From NCBI RefSeq assembly GCF_000585255.1, contig NZ_JANL01000029.1, positions 1 to 64,000 of the forward strand: DNA of 64,000 bases, given 5' to 3'. This document shows positions 43,583-53,373 of the stretch, piece by piece. This stretch comes from Alkalibacterium sp. AK22 (lineage in GTDB: Bacteria; Bacillota; Bacilli; Lactobacillales; Carnobacteriaceae_A). The position numbers and the translations under genes are program-made. Below the pieces are notes generated by a model. The model saw only the letters and a list, made by a program, of their open reading frames with translations. It was not told the DNA's origin and did not search any database. Position 1 is the stretch's first letter; each line of letters begins with the position of its first letter.

Positions 43583-44440
43583 ATGAAGAAGATACTGATT
43601 ACTGGGATGAATAGTTATATAGGGACTTCAGTTGAGAACTGGTTGATGAAGGAGCCCGAGAACTACGACATTGACAAAATTGATATGAAGGATGAAGCTT
43701 GGAGAAAAAAAGACTTTTCAATATATGATGTCGTGTTTCATGTTGCAGGAATCGCACACGTGTCATCTGATCCGAAAATGGAAGATTTATACTATAAAGT
43801 AAATAGAGACTTGACTATCGAAACAGCACAAAAAGCTAAAGCTGAAGGCGTTAAGCAGTTTATCTTTATGAGTAGTATTATTGTCTATGGCGATAGCAGC
43901 AGCAATAAAAGAGTGATTGACGAGCATACCGTTCCCGATCCTAGTAATTTTTATGGGGATAGTAAACTACAGGCAGAAGAGGGAATAAAATGTTTAGATT
44001 CCAAAGAATTTAGAGTGGCTATTGTTAGACCACCTATGATTTACGGCAAGCAATCTAAAGGAAATTACCCTAAATTATCCAAGCTAGCTCAAATAACGCC
44101 TATTTTTCCAGATATTGATAACGCGAGAAGCATGCTGCATATCGATAATTTATCAGAATTTATTAAAATAGTCATTGAACATGAGGACTCTGGAATATTT
44201 TTTCCTCAGAACGAACATTTTGTTAGCACGAGTCAGTTAGTTAAAACAATTAGCAAAGTTCATGGTAAGCACATTTGGATTACTGGAAGCATAAATGTAC
44301 TAATACGTCCACTACTAAAAATAAAACTCATGAATAAAGTTTTCGGAAATCTGGTGTATGAAAAGTCTTTAAGTAAATACGACAAAGCTGACTATCAGAT
44401 AAGAGACTTCGAAGAAACAATTAAATTAACTGAACGTTGA
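43583..44440 (+). CDS. NAD-dependent epimerase/reductase (SDR)
   Basis: SDR-family enzyme of 285 residues: ILITGMNSYIGTS at 4-16, FHVAGIAHVS, MSSIIVYGDSS and YGDSK as catalytic Tyr-Lys. Placed between an initiating transferase and GT4, it fits a 4-reductase that turns the 4-keto product of the CapD-type dehydratase into UDP-QuiNAc or its epimer (WreQ-like); simple 4-epimerase activity is possible. The start is ATG 43583, eight bases after AAGGAG; an in-frame ATG at 43565 lies before it. Function by context only. Confidence 0.7.
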   Translation: MKKILITGMNSYIGTSVENWLMKEPENYDIDKIDMKDEAWRKKDFSIYDVVFHVAGIAHVSSDPKMEDLYYKVNRDLTIETAQKAKAEGVKQFIFMSSIIVYGDSSSNKRVIDEHTVPDPSNFYGDSKLQAEEGIKCLDSKEFRVAIVRPPMIYGKQSKGNYPKLSKLAQITPIFPDIDNARSMLHIDNLSEFIKIVIEHEDSGIFFPQNEHFVSTSQLVKTISKVHGKHIWITGSINVLIRPLLKIKLMNKVFGNLVYEKSLSKYDKADYQIRDFEETIKLTER

Positions 44441-44462
44441 TACTAGAAGGGCTGCTGGTTTT

Positions 44463-45674
44463 ATGAGTAAACATATCTTAGTCATTGCGCAGTATTTTTA
44501 TCCGGAGCAGTTTCGAATTAATGATATCTGTGTAGAATGGGTTAAAAAAGGATACGAGGTAACAGTAATTACTGGTATACCTAATTACCCTCAGGGAAAA
44601 TACTATCCTGGCTATAGTTTATTTAAAAAAAGAAAAGAAACGTATAACGGTGTAAATATTGTCAGAATACCATTAGTCCCTAGAGGAAATTCTAAACTGA
44701 TGCTAGCACTAAATTATTTATCTTTTGTAATTTCAGGATTTTTCTGGGAACTTTTTACTAAGATTAAAGCGGATTATGTGTTTATTTTTGAAGTTTCGCC
44801 TATGACTCAGGCTTTACCTGGAGTATGGTATGCAAAAAGAAGAAAATTACCATGTTACTTATATGTCCAAGATCTTTGGCCGGAAAATGTAGAGATAATT
44901 ACAGGAGTAAAAAATAAACATATTATTAATACGATTGGCAAAATGGTAGACTACATTTACAAGAATTGCAGTAAAATTTTTGCCACGTCTGAAAGTTTTG
45001 TGAATGCTATTCGCAGTAGAGGTGTCGCAGATGATAAAGTAGAATACTGGCCACAATATGCAGAGGATTTTTATCAACCGTTGGACACAATCAACACACC
45101 TGAAATTCCGAGTGACGAATACTTTAATATCGTTTTTGCTGGCAATATAGGAGAAGCCCAAGGTTTAAATATTTTACCTAAAACAGCGGAATTATTAAAA
45201 GATCAATCTTGTAAGGTAAGATTTAATATTATTGGTGATGGAAGATATAAAGAAGAACTAATCAGACTTGTAGCGGCTTCAGGCGTTAGTAATTATTTCA
45301 ATTTTATACCTAGACAGCCGGCATCAAAAATTCCACATTTTCTAGCAGCTAGTGATGCAGCTTTCCTAGGTCTATCAGATAGCCCACTATTTAAAATGAC
45401 GATTCCTGCCAAACTCCAATCATATATGGCTTGTGGTATACCAACGGTAGCTTCTGCTGCGGGAGAGACAGCAAAGATAATAGAAGAATCAAAAAGTGGG
45501 TTATGTGGTGCACCCGGAGATGCCAATATCTTAGCTTCTAATATCTCAAAACTAATCAATAGTGATGAACTAGAATTAGAATCAATGAGAGTGAATGCTC
45601 GTAATTACTATAATGAAAATTTTGATAAGAAAAAATTATTAAATCAGATGGAACTGAATTTTAATATCAGCTAA
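44463..45674 (+). CDS. wbuB: WbuB-like glycosyltransferase family 4
   Basis: GT4 enzyme of 403 residues. The N-terminus HILVIAQYFYPEQFRINDICVEWVKKGYEVTVITGIPNYPQGKYYPGYS is highly typical of WbuB, the transferase that adds L-FucNAc in loci with fnlABC. The C-terminal domain has FNIVFAGNIGEAQGLNILPKTAELL, AAFLGLSDSPLFKMTIPAKLQSYMACGIPTVAS. Immediately downstream are the CapE, CapF and CapG genes for UDP-L-FucNAc, which supports the assignment. The ribosome site (AAGGG) is a little far from ATG 44463. Confidence 0.82.
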   Translation: MSKHILVIAQYFYPEQFRINDICVEWVKKGYEVTVITGIPNYPQGKYYPGYSLFKKRKETYNGVNIVRIPLVPRGNSKLMLALNYLSFVISGFFWELFTKIKADYVFIFEVSPMTQALPGVWYAKRRKLPCYLYVQDLWPENVEIITGVKNKHIINTIGKMVDYIYKNCSKIFATSESFVNAIRSRGVADDKVEYWPQYAEDFYQPLDTINTPEIPSDEYFNIVFAGNIGEAQGLNILPKTAELLKDQSCKVRFNIIGDGRYKEELIRLVAASGVSNYFNFIPRQPASKIPHFLAASDAAFLGLSDSPLFKMTIPAKLQSYMACGIPTVASAAGETAKIIEESKSGLCGAPGDANILASNISKLINSDELELESMRVNARNYYNENFDKKKLLNQMELNFNIS

Positions 45675-45691
45675 ATATAGGAGGAACTTAA

Positions 45692-46714
45692 ATGTTCAAA
45701 GGCAAAACACTCTTAATCACAGGTGGAACAGGATCTTTTGGAAATGCTGTAATGAAAAGGTTTTTAGATACAGATATAAAAGAAATACGCATTTTTTCTC
45801 GTGATGAGAAAAAACAAGACGATATGAGAAAGTTATATAAAAGTGATAAATTAAAATTTTACATAGGTGATGTAAGAGACTTGGCAAGTGTGAAAAATGC
45901 TATGTTTGGTGTCGATTATATCTTTCATGCCGCAGCTTTAAAACAAGTTCCTTCGTGCGAGTTTTTTCCACTTGAAGCAGTAAAAACCAATGTACTAGGC
46001 ACAGATAATGTCGTAACGGGTGCGGTTGAGATGGGCGTAAAAAAAGTGATTTGCTTGTCGACTGATAAAGCAGCTTATCCGATTAATGCGATGGGGATTT
46101 CTAAAGCGATGATGGAAAAGGTTTTTGTGGCAAAAGCAAAAACAGTAAATCCTGATAGTACTCTCATTTGTGGCACACGCTATGGGAACGTTATGGCATC
46201 CAGAGGGTCTGTTATTCCTTTGTTTATTGACCAAATTAAAAATGGTCAGCCTTTGACCGTTACTGATCCAACGATGACTCGCTTTTTAATGAGTTTAGAA
46301 GAGGCAGTAGAGCTCGTTGTATTCGCCTTTCAAAATGCTCAAGCAGGCGATATTATGGTTCAAAAGTCACCTGCTTCAACTATTGGGGACTTAGCTCAGG
46401 CTATAAAAGAGTTATTTAATGTAGACAATGAAATTAAAGTGATTGGCACCCGCCACGGAGAAAAGTTGTATGAGACATTACTTACTCGAGAAGAACATGT
46501 CGTTGCAAGAGATATGGGCGGCTTTTATCAAGTCCCTGCAGATACAAGAGATTTGAACTATGAAAAGTACTTCAATGAAGGAGACGAACAGCTTTCAACT
46601 GAAGAAGAGTACAACTCTCATAACACAGAACGACTTAATATTGAGCAAATTAAAAAACGACTCTTGGAACTAGACTACGTTAAAGCGCAACTAGAGAGTT
46701 GGAAAGCGCAATGA
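45692..46714 (+). CDS. capE: UDP-GlcNAc 4,6-dehydratase/5-epimerase (CapE/FnlA)
   Basis: Soluble SDR enzyme of 340 residues performing the first step to UDP-L-FucNAc. It has LLITGGTGSFGNAVMKRFL, FSRDEKKQDDMRK, FHAAALKQVPSCEFFPLEAVKTNVLGT and LSTDKAAYPINAMGISKAMMEK, with the Met-x-x-x-Lys catalytic pair of CapE. Lacking membrane segments distinguishes it from the 41.0 kb dehydratase. The C-terminal NSHNTERLNIEQIKKRLLELDYV matches the family tail. Its TGA overlaps the ATG of capF (ATGA), so the two are coupled. Confidence 0.92.
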   Translation: MFKGKTLLITGGTGSFGNAVMKRFLDTDIKEIRIFSRDEKKQDDMRKLYKSDKLKFYIGDVRDLASVKNAMFGVDYIFHAAALKQVPSCEFFPLEAVKTNVLGTDNVVTGAVEMGVKKVICLSTDKAAYPINAMGISKAMMEKVFVAKAKTVNPDSTLICGTRYGNVMASRGSVIPLFIDQIKNGQPLTVTDPTMTRFLMSLEEAVELVVFAFQNAQAGDIMVQKSPASTIGDLAQAIKELFNVDNEIKVIGTRHGEKLYETLLTREEHVVARDMGGFYQVPADTRDLNYEKYFNEGDEQLSTEEEYNSHNTERLNIEQIKKRLLELDYVKAQLESWKAQ

Positions 46715-47820
46715 ATATCTTAGTCACCGGTTCAAATGGCTTTATCGGTAAAAACTTGATTGCGGAACTCAAAAATAGACAGTACACCAATATTCTTGAA
46801 TTTGACCGTGAATCAGATCTTGAATTACTAGATGACTATTGTCAAAAAGCTGATTTTGTTTTTCACCTTGCAGGAGTTAATCGTCCAAAAGAACAAGACG
46901 AGTTTATGAAAGGCAATTTTGGCTTTACGTCAGATTTATTAAAGAGCCTAAAAAAGCATAACAATATCTGTCCGATTATGCTGTCTTCATCTATTCAAGC
47001 TGAGCAATCTAATCCGTATGGTGAAAGCAAAAAAGCGGGAGAAGACCTGCTTTTTCATTACGGCAAAGAAACAGGTGCTGAAGTATTAGTTTATCGCTTT
47101 CCTAATGTATTTGGTAAGTGGTGTAAACCTAACTACAACAGTGCTGTTGCGACCTTTTGTCACAATGTAGCCCATGAGTTACCCATTCAAGTCAATGACT
47201 CAAGCGTTTTAATGAATCTTGTGTATATTGATGATGTATTGGAAGAGCTAATTAATGCTTTAGAAGGTAAAGAAAATATGACAGACCATTTTTGTGAAGT
47301 ACCTATGGTGCACACCATTACTTTAGGTGAAATAGTAGACTTGATTTATTCTTTTAAAAAAAGCAGAGAAGATAGAACTGTTCCTGACATGGCTAATGTT
47401 TTTTCTAAAAATCTGTATAGCACGTACCTTAGCTATTTACCTGAAGACCAGTTTAGCTATGACTTGAAAATGAACATTGATGAAAGAGGTTCGTTTACAG
47501 AATTTTTAAAAACACCTGATCGAGGACAAGTGTCTGTGAATATATCCAAGCCGGGTATTACAAAAGGCAATCATTGGCACCACACGAAAAATGAAAAATT
47601 CTTAGTAGTTAGTGGACAAGGCGTCATTCGCTTTAGAAAAGTAGATGAAACAGACGTTTTAGAGTATTTTGTTAGTGGAGATAAGCTAGAAGTGGTTGAT
47701 ATACCGACAGGGTATACACATAACATTGAAAACCTAGGGGATTCAGACATGGTTACCGTTATGTGGGCCAATGAAGCCTTTGATCCTGAAAAGCCAGATA
47801 CGTACTTTGTGGAGGTGTAA
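46711..47820 (+). CDS. capF: Bifunctional epimerase/reductase CapF (FnlB)
   Basis: Enzyme of 369 residues with two domains: an N-terminal SDR (NILVTGSNGFIGKNLIAEL; active-site YGESK) that reduces C4, and a C-terminal cupin (about 245-369; GITKGNHWHHTKNEKFLVVSGQGVIRFRKV, with the zinc-binding histidines) that epimerises C3. This fusion is diagnostic for CapF. It acts between CapE and CapG to make UDP-2-acetamido-2,6-dideoxy-L-talose. The ATG at 46711 overlaps the capE stop; an in-frame TTG 12 bases upstream is not needed. Confidence 0.93.
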   Translation: MNILVTGSNGFIGKNLIAELKNRQYTNILEFDRESDLELLDDYCQKADFVFHLAGVNRPKEQDEFMKGNFGFTSDLLKSLKKHNNICPIMLSSSIQAEQSNPYGESKKAGEDLLFHYGKETGAEVLVYRFPNVFGKWCKPNYNSAVATFCHNVAHELPIQVNDSSVLMNLVYIDDVLEELINALEGKENMTDHFCEVPMVHTITLGEIVDLIYSFKKSREDRTVPDMANVFSKNLYSTYLSYLPEDQFSYDLKMNIDERGSFTEFLKTPDRGQVSVNISKPGITKGNHWHHTKNEKFLVVSGQGVIRFRKVDETDVLEYFVSGDKLEVVDIPTGYTHNIENLGDSDMVTVMWANEAFDPEKPDTYFVEV

Positions 47821-47821
47821 A

Positions 47822-48946
47822 ATGAAAAAATTAAAAGTCATGACAGTTGTGGGAACCAGGCCGGAAATTATTAGACTGTCAGCTGTTATTAATAAACTGG
47901 AAGAGTCAACAGCCGTTGATCATATTCTGGTGCATACCGGTCAAAACTATGATTATGAGCTAAATGAAGTGTTTTTCAATGACTTTAATTTAAAAAAACC
48001 AGACTATTTTTTAAATGCGGCTAATGGGACAGCAGTTGAAACCATTGGCAATATTTTAGTGAAAATAGATCCAGTTCTTGACGAAGTCAAACCTGATGCC
48101 TTTTTAGTTTTAGGTGATACCAATAGCTGCTTGTGTGCGATAGCGGCCAAAAGAAAGCACATCCCCATCTTCCATATGGAAGCAGGAAACCGATGCTTTG
48201 ATCAAAGAGTACCAGAAGAAACAAATAGAAAAATTGTTGATCACACAGCAGACATTAACTTAACGTATAGTGATATTGCTAGAGAATATTTACTCCGAGA
48301 AGGCTTGCCAGCAGATAGAGTGATAAAAACAGGAAGCCCTATGTATGAAGTGCTCCATTCAAGAAAAGATGACATTGAAAAGTCAGATGTGCTTAAACGA
48401 TTAAACCTAGAAGAAGAACAGTACTTTGTCGTGTCAGCTCACAGAGAAGAAAACATTAATTCAGAAAAAAACTTTATGGATTTAGTCGACACCTTAAATA
48501 CAATGGCTGAAAAATATCGTATGCCAATCATTATAAGTACGCATCCAAGAACAAGAAAGATGATTGAAGCCAAAGGGATAGAGTTTAATCCGCTAGTAAA
48601 GACCATGAAGCCACTTGGATTCAATGACTACGTTAAACTTCAAAAATATGCCAAAGCGGTACTAAGTGATAGCGGAACAATCAGCGAGGAATCATCCATT
48701 TTAGGCTTCAAAGCTGTAAATATTAGACAAGCCCATGAAAGACCAGAAGCGATGGAAGAAGCTTCTGTTATGATGGTTGGGCTAAAGAAGGAAAGAATTC
48801 TTCAGGGACTTAATGTCTTGGAAACTCAAGAACAAGATACACTAAGAATAGTAGCTGACTACAGTATGCCTAATGTGTCGGATAAGGTTTTAAGAATTAT
48901 TTTATCGTATACAGACTATGTGAATAGAGTCGTTTGGAATAATTAA
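47822..48946 (+). CDS. capG: UDP-N-acetyl-L-fucosamine synthase / 2-epimerase (CapG/FnlC)
   Basis: UDP-GlcNAc 2-epimerase-like enzyme of 374 residues completing UDP-L-FucNAc by C2 epimerisation. Landmarks: VVGTRPEIIRLSAVI, VLGDTNSCLCAIAAKR, FHMEAGNRCFDQRVPEETNRKIVDH, VSAHREENI, LSDSGTISEESSILGFKAVNIRQAHERPEAMEEASVMMVGL, which is the FnlC-type tail rather than the WecB type. ATG 47822 starts one base after the capF stop with GGAGGTG as ribosome site; an upstream in-frame ATG at 47771 lies inside capF. Confidence 0.93.
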   Translation: MKKLKVMTVVGTRPEIIRLSAVINKLEESTAVDHILVHTGQNYDYELNEVFFNDFNLKKPDYFLNAANGTAVETIGNILVKIDPVLDEVKPDAFLVLGDTNSCLCAIAAKRKHIPIFHMEAGNRCFDQRVPEETNRKIVDHTADINLTYSDIAREYLLREGLPADRVIKTGSPMYEVLHSRKDDIEKSDVLKRLNLEEEQYFVVSAHREENINSEKNFMDLVDTLNTMAEKYRMPIIISTHPRTRKMIEAKGIEFNPLVKTMKPLGFNDYVKLQKYAKAVLSDSGTISEESSILGFKAVNIRQAHERPEAMEEASVMMVGLKKERILQGLNVLETQEQDTLRIVADYSMPNVSDKVLRIILSYTDYVNRVVWNN

Positions 48947-48990
48947 CTTAAAATTAAAGCTTATTAAATTTTAAAATATGGAGGTTTAAA

Positions 48991-49833
48991 TTGGCTGATT
49001 TAACCACAATAATTTTGACATATAACGAAGAATTAAATATTAAAGACTGTATTAAATCAGTTGAAAAGATATCCAAAAGAATTATTATTATTGATAGTTT
49101 TAGTTCAGATAAAACTATTGAAATAGCTAAAAGTATGGGAGCTGAAGTTTATCAACATAAATTTATAAATCATGCTAAGCAATTCAAATACGCTTTGAGT
49201 ATTTCAAATATAAATACGCGTTGGGTATTTAGAATAGATGCTGATGAGAGATTAACTTTTAAATCAGCAAATGAAATAGAAAGTATATGTAATGAAAATG
49301 AAGAGACAAATGTAAATGGCATAGTAGTGAGGTTTGAAGTTAATTTTCTAGGAAGGCAGCTTAAATATGGTGGCATATACCCGTTTAAAAAGTTACTAAT
49401 TTTTAAAAATGGATATGCAGATATTGAAGATAGAAATATGGATGAGCACATCTACTTAACCGATGGAAAGTCAGTGGAATTAATAAACGATTCTATACAC
49501 CATGATTATAAGAATTTAAGTGTATGGATAGATAAGCATAATAAATATTCTTCAAAGGAAGTAGCTGACTTTCTAAGTAAATCTAAAGATGAGAATAATG
49601 CCAAAAAATTAAATAAAAGTGCTAAGTTTAAAAGATTTGTAAAATATAATATATATTACAAATTGCCAATGATTATAAGATCGTTTTTATATTTTATGTA
49701 TAGATATGTATTTGAGTTAGGTTTTTTGGATGGTAAAGAAGGGTTAATTTTTGCATTTTTACAAGCCTTTTGGTATAGATTTTTGGTTGATGCCAAAATT
49801 TATGAAGTTCAAAAGAAGTTGGTGGAAAGTTGA
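48991..49833 (+). CDS. Glycosyltransferase family 2 (WaaE/KdtX-like)
   Basis: GT2 enzyme of 280 residues: LTTIILTYNEELNIKDCIKSV, IIDSFSSDKT, and RIDADERL as metal-binding DAD motif. These match the WaaE/KdtX-like subgroup seen in LPS core and capsule loci. The start is TTG 48991 after GGAGG. From this gene onward the sequence becomes strikingly AT-rich, suggesting separate acquisition. It overlaps the next gene by four bases. Confidence 0.87.
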   Translation: MADLTTIILTYNEELNIKDCIKSVEKISKRIIIIDSFSSDKTIEIAKSMGAEVYQHKFINHAKQFKYALSISNINTRWVFRIDADERLTFKSANEIESICNENEETNVNGIVVRFEVNFLGRQLKYGGIYPFKKLLIFKNGYADIEDRNMDEHIYLTDGKSVELINDSIHHDYKNLSVWIDKHNKYSSKEVADFLSKSKDENNAKKLNKSAKFKRFVKYNIYYKLPMIIRSFLYFMYRYVFELGFLDGKEGLIFAFLQAFWYRFLVDAKIYEVQKKLVES

Positions 49834-50975
49834 AAAAAAAAATATTAATTTTAGCTGGATATTACACCCCTAGCGTTAAAGCTGGCGGACCTGTACAATC
49901 TATTAAGAATATGGTAGAGAGCCTTAAAGACAGATACGATTTTTATATTGTTGCTAATGACAGAGATCTTGGAGATTTAAAACCATTTGACGATATTAAA
50001 TATGGGAAATGGACTTCTACAGAAGCCGGAAAGGTATATTATATTGACTCAAGAAAAATGACACCAATTAAATTACTTAAAGTTATAAAGTCTATGGATT
50101 TTGATATTTTATATCTTAATAGTTTCTTTTCTTTTAATTTAAGTATATTACCTATTGTTTTGGCGAAAATCAGATTATTTAGTTTTGAAAAAATAATTAT
50201 AGCTCCTAGAGGTAATTTTTCAAAAGGTGCACTACAATTAAAGCCCCTTAAAAAGAAAGTGCACATTCATATCTCAAGAATATTGAGTTTGTATTCTAAA
50301 GTTCAATGGCATGCTACTGCTGTTTCAGAGAAAAATGATATCCAGCAAATATTTGGTGAAGACTGTAATATAAGTATTGCAAGAAATTTAACAGCAAACT
50401 ACTCGAATTTAATATATGAAAAAAAAGTAAAAAAAGAAAAAGGGAAAATGGATGTAGTTTTTATATCACGGATTCATCCAAAGAAGAATTTAGAACAAGC
50501 AATAGAATTTTTGCAATATTTAAAGGGTGATGTAACCTTTAATATATACGGTCCTATTGAAAATAATGACTATTGGCAAAAATGTAACAATAAAATTTAC
50601 TCGTTGCCAAATAATGTTAAAGTTAGTTACCAAGGATATGTTGAACATAAAGAAATTATAAATATATTTAAAAGTCATCACACTTTTCTATTTCCAACTC
50701 TTGGAGAAAATTTTGGACATGTAATCTCGGAATCTTTAATTGCAGGGTGTCCTGTAATAATTAGTGATCGTACACCTTGGATAAAATTGGAAAAAATGAA
50801 AGTTGGATGGGATATTAATTTAGAGAATAATAAAAAGTTTATTCAAAAATTGCAATATATTCTCGACATGAATTCTGATGAGTATGCAAAATTTTCTGAA
50901 AATGCATTTAATTATGCTAAGAAAAGTGCTAATCAAGAAGAAATAAAAAAAGCATACTTGTTATTATTTGATTAA
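49830..50975 (+). CDS. Glycosyltransferase family 4
   Basis: GT-B transferase of 381 residues. The N-terminus KKILILAGYYTPSVKAGGPVQSIKNMV is typical of GT4, followed by RGNFSKGALQLKPLKK. The donor domain has VVFISRIHPKKNLEQAIEFL, GPIENNDYW, and FLFPTLGENFGHVISESLIAGCPVIISDRTPW (the EX7E-type region). TTG 49830 overlaps the stop of the preceding gene, implying translational coupling. Very AT-rich. Confidence 0.87.
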   Translation: MKKKILILAGYYTPSVKAGGPVQSIKNMVESLKDRYDFYIVANDRDLGDLKPFDDIKYGKWTSTEAGKVYYIDSRKMTPIKLLKVIKSMDFDILYLNSFFSFNLSILPIVLAKIRLFSFEKIIIAPRGNFSKGALQLKPLKKKVHIHISRILSLYSKVQWHATAVSEKNDIQQIFGEDCNISIARNLTANYSNLIYEKKVKKEKGKMDVVFISRIHPKKNLEQAIEFLQYLKGDVTFNIYGPIENNDYWQKCNNKIYSLPNNVKVSYQGYVEHKEIINIFKSHHTFLFPTLGENFGHVISESLIAGCPVIISDRTPWIKLEKMKVGWDINLENNKKFIQKLQYILDMNSDEYAKFSENAFNYAKKSANQEEIKKAYLLLFD

Positions 50976-51006
50976 ATATCACATTTGATTCAAGGAGGAC
51001 GGAGAT

Positions 51007-52098
51007 TTGAAAATTTTGTTTGTCGCAGAAAATCTTACTTACGGCGGTGCACCTAGACGTTTTGTTGAACTAGCTAATGAAATGTCAAATAGAGGCGCTC
51101 AGGTTTCAATATTATTATTAAGCGGATATAACAGATTGAAAAATGTTATAGACAAGGACATTGAAATTATTGAAAAATCAAGTAGCATAACTACTTCAAA
51201 CTGGTTTAAAAGAAATGTATTCCAAAGATTAAAAAAAATAAAAATAATTCGAAATGAATTAAATATAAGTGATTATGATATTGTAATTTCTTTTAATGAT
51301 ATGACCAACATCGATGTTCTATTACTCAAGTATGTTAAAAAATTTAATATAATTATATCTGAAAGAAGCGATCCATACTACAATAACTGGTACCTTAAAT
51401 TTTTAAAAAAGATTCTATTTAAAAAAGCCAACGGTGTAGTTTTTCAGACTGAAGGTGCAAGAGACTTTTTTGATAGTAAAGTTAAGAAAAATAGTACAAT
51501 AATTCCTAATCCAATTTCTAGTAAAAACCAATTTAATAGATATGACGTTCAAACAAAGAAAATTATAGTAAACGTTGCGAGATTTTGGTTATACCAGAAA
51601 AGGCAAGATATTCTATTAAAAGCATTTAAGGAGTTCAATAAAAAGTATCCCAGCTATAAATTAGTTTTATTTGGCGACGGTCCCGATGAAAATAAAATAA
51701 AAAAAATAATTATTGAGCTCGGTCTTGAGAATCATGTTATATTAGCTGGTGTTTCTGATAATTTAATCGAAGAAATAAAAATTGCTGAAATATTTGTATT
51801 AACTTCTGATTTCGAAGGTATGCCAAATGCATTAATTGAAGCGATGGCAGTTGGGTTGCCGGTTGTTTCTACTGACTGCAGCCCTGGGGGATCCAGATAT
51901 CTTATAAATAATAATTTAAATGGTTTGCTTGTGGACAGAGGTAATCATATTGAGGTATGTAATGCTATGTTGAAAATTGCAGATAATCCTGATTTTGCTC
52001 AACATATAGGAAATAATGCAAGGAAGATATTGGATACCCTAAATGAGGAAAAAATTAATAATACATGGTATGAATTTTTAAAATCTTCAGTTAAATAG
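51007..52098 (+). CDS. Glycosyltransferase family 4
   Basis: GT4 transferase of 363 residues: KILFVAENLTYGGAPRRFVELANEM, ISERSDPYYNNWYLKFLKKILFKKANGVVFQTEGARDFF, IIVNVARFWLYQKRQDILLKAF, ILAGVSDNL, and FVLTSDFEGMPNALIEAMAVGLPVVSTDCSPGGSRYLI. The SERSDP and QTEGA elements are usual for the GalNAc-alpha-GalNAc transferase-like branch, though donor is not established. TTG 51007 follows GGAGGACGGAG. Third consecutive TTG start. Confidence 0.87.
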   Translation: MKILFVAENLTYGGAPRRFVELANEMSNRGAQVSILLLSGYNRLKNVIDKDIEIIEKSSSITTSNWFKRNVFQRLKKIKIIRNELNISDYDIVISFNDMTNIDVLLLKYVKKFNIIISERSDPYYNNWYLKFLKKILFKKANGVVFQTEGARDFFDSKVKKNSTIIPNPISSKNQFNRYDVQTKKIIVNVARFWLYQKRQDILLKAFKEFNKKYPSYKLVLFGDGPDENKIKKIIIELGLENHVILAGVSDNLIEEIKIAEIFVLTSDFEGMPNALIEAMAVGLPVVSTDCSPGGSRYLINNNLNGLLVDRGNHIEVCNAMLKIADNPDFAQHIGNNARKILDTLNEEKINNTWYEFLKSSVK

Positions 52099-52101
52099 AG
52101 G

Positions 52102-53373
52102 ATGAGGTATAAAAAAGTGAAAAAAGCAGAAAATATAATATTGGTGATGACAATATTTGCTAATTCGTTGTTACTATCTACTCTTACCTTTACAGGTGGA
52201 AATTATAATGTGTTTACACAAAGTAACCACTGGACAATTATTAAGTTCATTTTGTTTTTGGCAGTAATAGTATTATTCATAAAAGAAATATTAAATACAA
52301 AAACAATACCCAAAAAAATAATAATAGTCCTATATTCAATGCTATTATTAATTATATTAATTGTTGCGAATGTTGTGCTTATTTACAGTAGTATTCATCC
52401 TCTGTTGATACAAGATATTTTAATTTTTGGGTCTAGATCAATTCCTGTGTTTATTGTAGGTTTATTGGTAGTAAAAAAAGATAAAATTGACATTATAAAT
52501 AAACATACACAAGTTATAACTTTATACGTATCTTTCGCATTAGTACTAAGTTTTTTTGCAGATGAATTTTTCATTACAGGGAATACTACAGCGTTTGCTG
52601 GAGCGAATTATCAATTGAATTCTTATGTTTCAGCAATGATGATAGGTTTAAATTATTACTATGCATTTGTGATTGATAAACAACAATTATATCGATACTT
52701 AAGAACCAACTTAATGCAAGGGGTTCATATTGTTCTTTCTATTTTAGTCTTATTAAACATTTTTCTTACCGGTGGCAGAGGTGGAGTGGTGGCAAGTATA
52801 ATCTATACACTCATTATATTAATATATATATTAAGAAATAAAAATTTATTCAATAAACTATTTATAGTCTTCATAATAGGCTTACTTTATACGATTACTG
52901 TATCATTATTATATGACCCACAATTTTATGATAGATTTAATAGAGCATTTTCTTTTATAGGCCAAGATAGTTTTATTGATATAGAGGCTGCTAATAGGAC
53001 TATTTTTTCAAGGTCAATTAGTTATATATTCGAATCTCCAATTTTTGGTAACGGTTTAGGAACTTATTACAATATTATGGGTACCTTTCCCCACAATTTA
53101 TTTTTGCAAGTATTATTTGAAGGCGGAATTATTCTCTTAATTGTTTTGTTATTATTATTTGCTTTTATGATAATTTATTTTTTAAAATTAATTAAGCTGA
53201 ATAAAAATTATTTGCTTATCTTGTATATCACAATTACTCATTTTACGCTACTAATGTTTAGCAGTACCTATTTACGAGATGACATTTCTTGGTTATTTTA
53301 TGGAGTAGTATGTGGCATGTTTTACAAAACTCATAAAAAAATTCAGCTACAGAAAAATAATTTATTGCACTAA
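52102..53373 (+). CDS. wzy: O-antigen polymerase-like membrane protein (Wzy-like)
   Basis: Membrane protein of up to 423 residues with ten or more hydrophobic segments and a late extracellular loop containing NGLGTYYNIMGTFPHNLFLQVLFEGGIILLIVLLLL, the Wzy/WaaL-type G-G-PHN pattern. It follows three transferases and has a similarly AT-rich composition. Start uncertain: ATG 52102 has a poor ribosome site, while GTG 52117 has GATGAGG upstream. Third polymerase-like gene of the window. The IS30 remnant lies directly downstream. Confidence 0.75.
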   Translation: MRYKKVKKAENIILVMTIFANSLLLSTLTFTGGNYNVFTQSNHWTIIKFILFLAVIVLFIKEILNTKTIPKKIIIVLYSMLLLIILIVANVVLIYSSIHPLLIQDILIFGSRSIPVFIVGLLVVKKDKIDIINKHTQVITLYVSFALVLSFFADEFFITGNTTAFAGANYQLNSYVSAMMIGLNYYYAFVIDKQQLYRYLRTNLMQGVHIVLSILVLLNIFLTGGRGGVVASIIYTLIILIYILRNKNLFNKLFIVFIIGLLYTITVSLLYDPQFYDRFNRAFSFIGQDSFIDIEAANRTIFSRSISYIFESPIFGNGLGTYYNIMGTFPHNLFLQVLFEGGIILLIVLLLLFAFMIIYFLKLIKLNKNYLLILYITITHFTLLMFSSTYLRDDISWLFYGVVCGMFYKTHKKIQLQKNNLLH

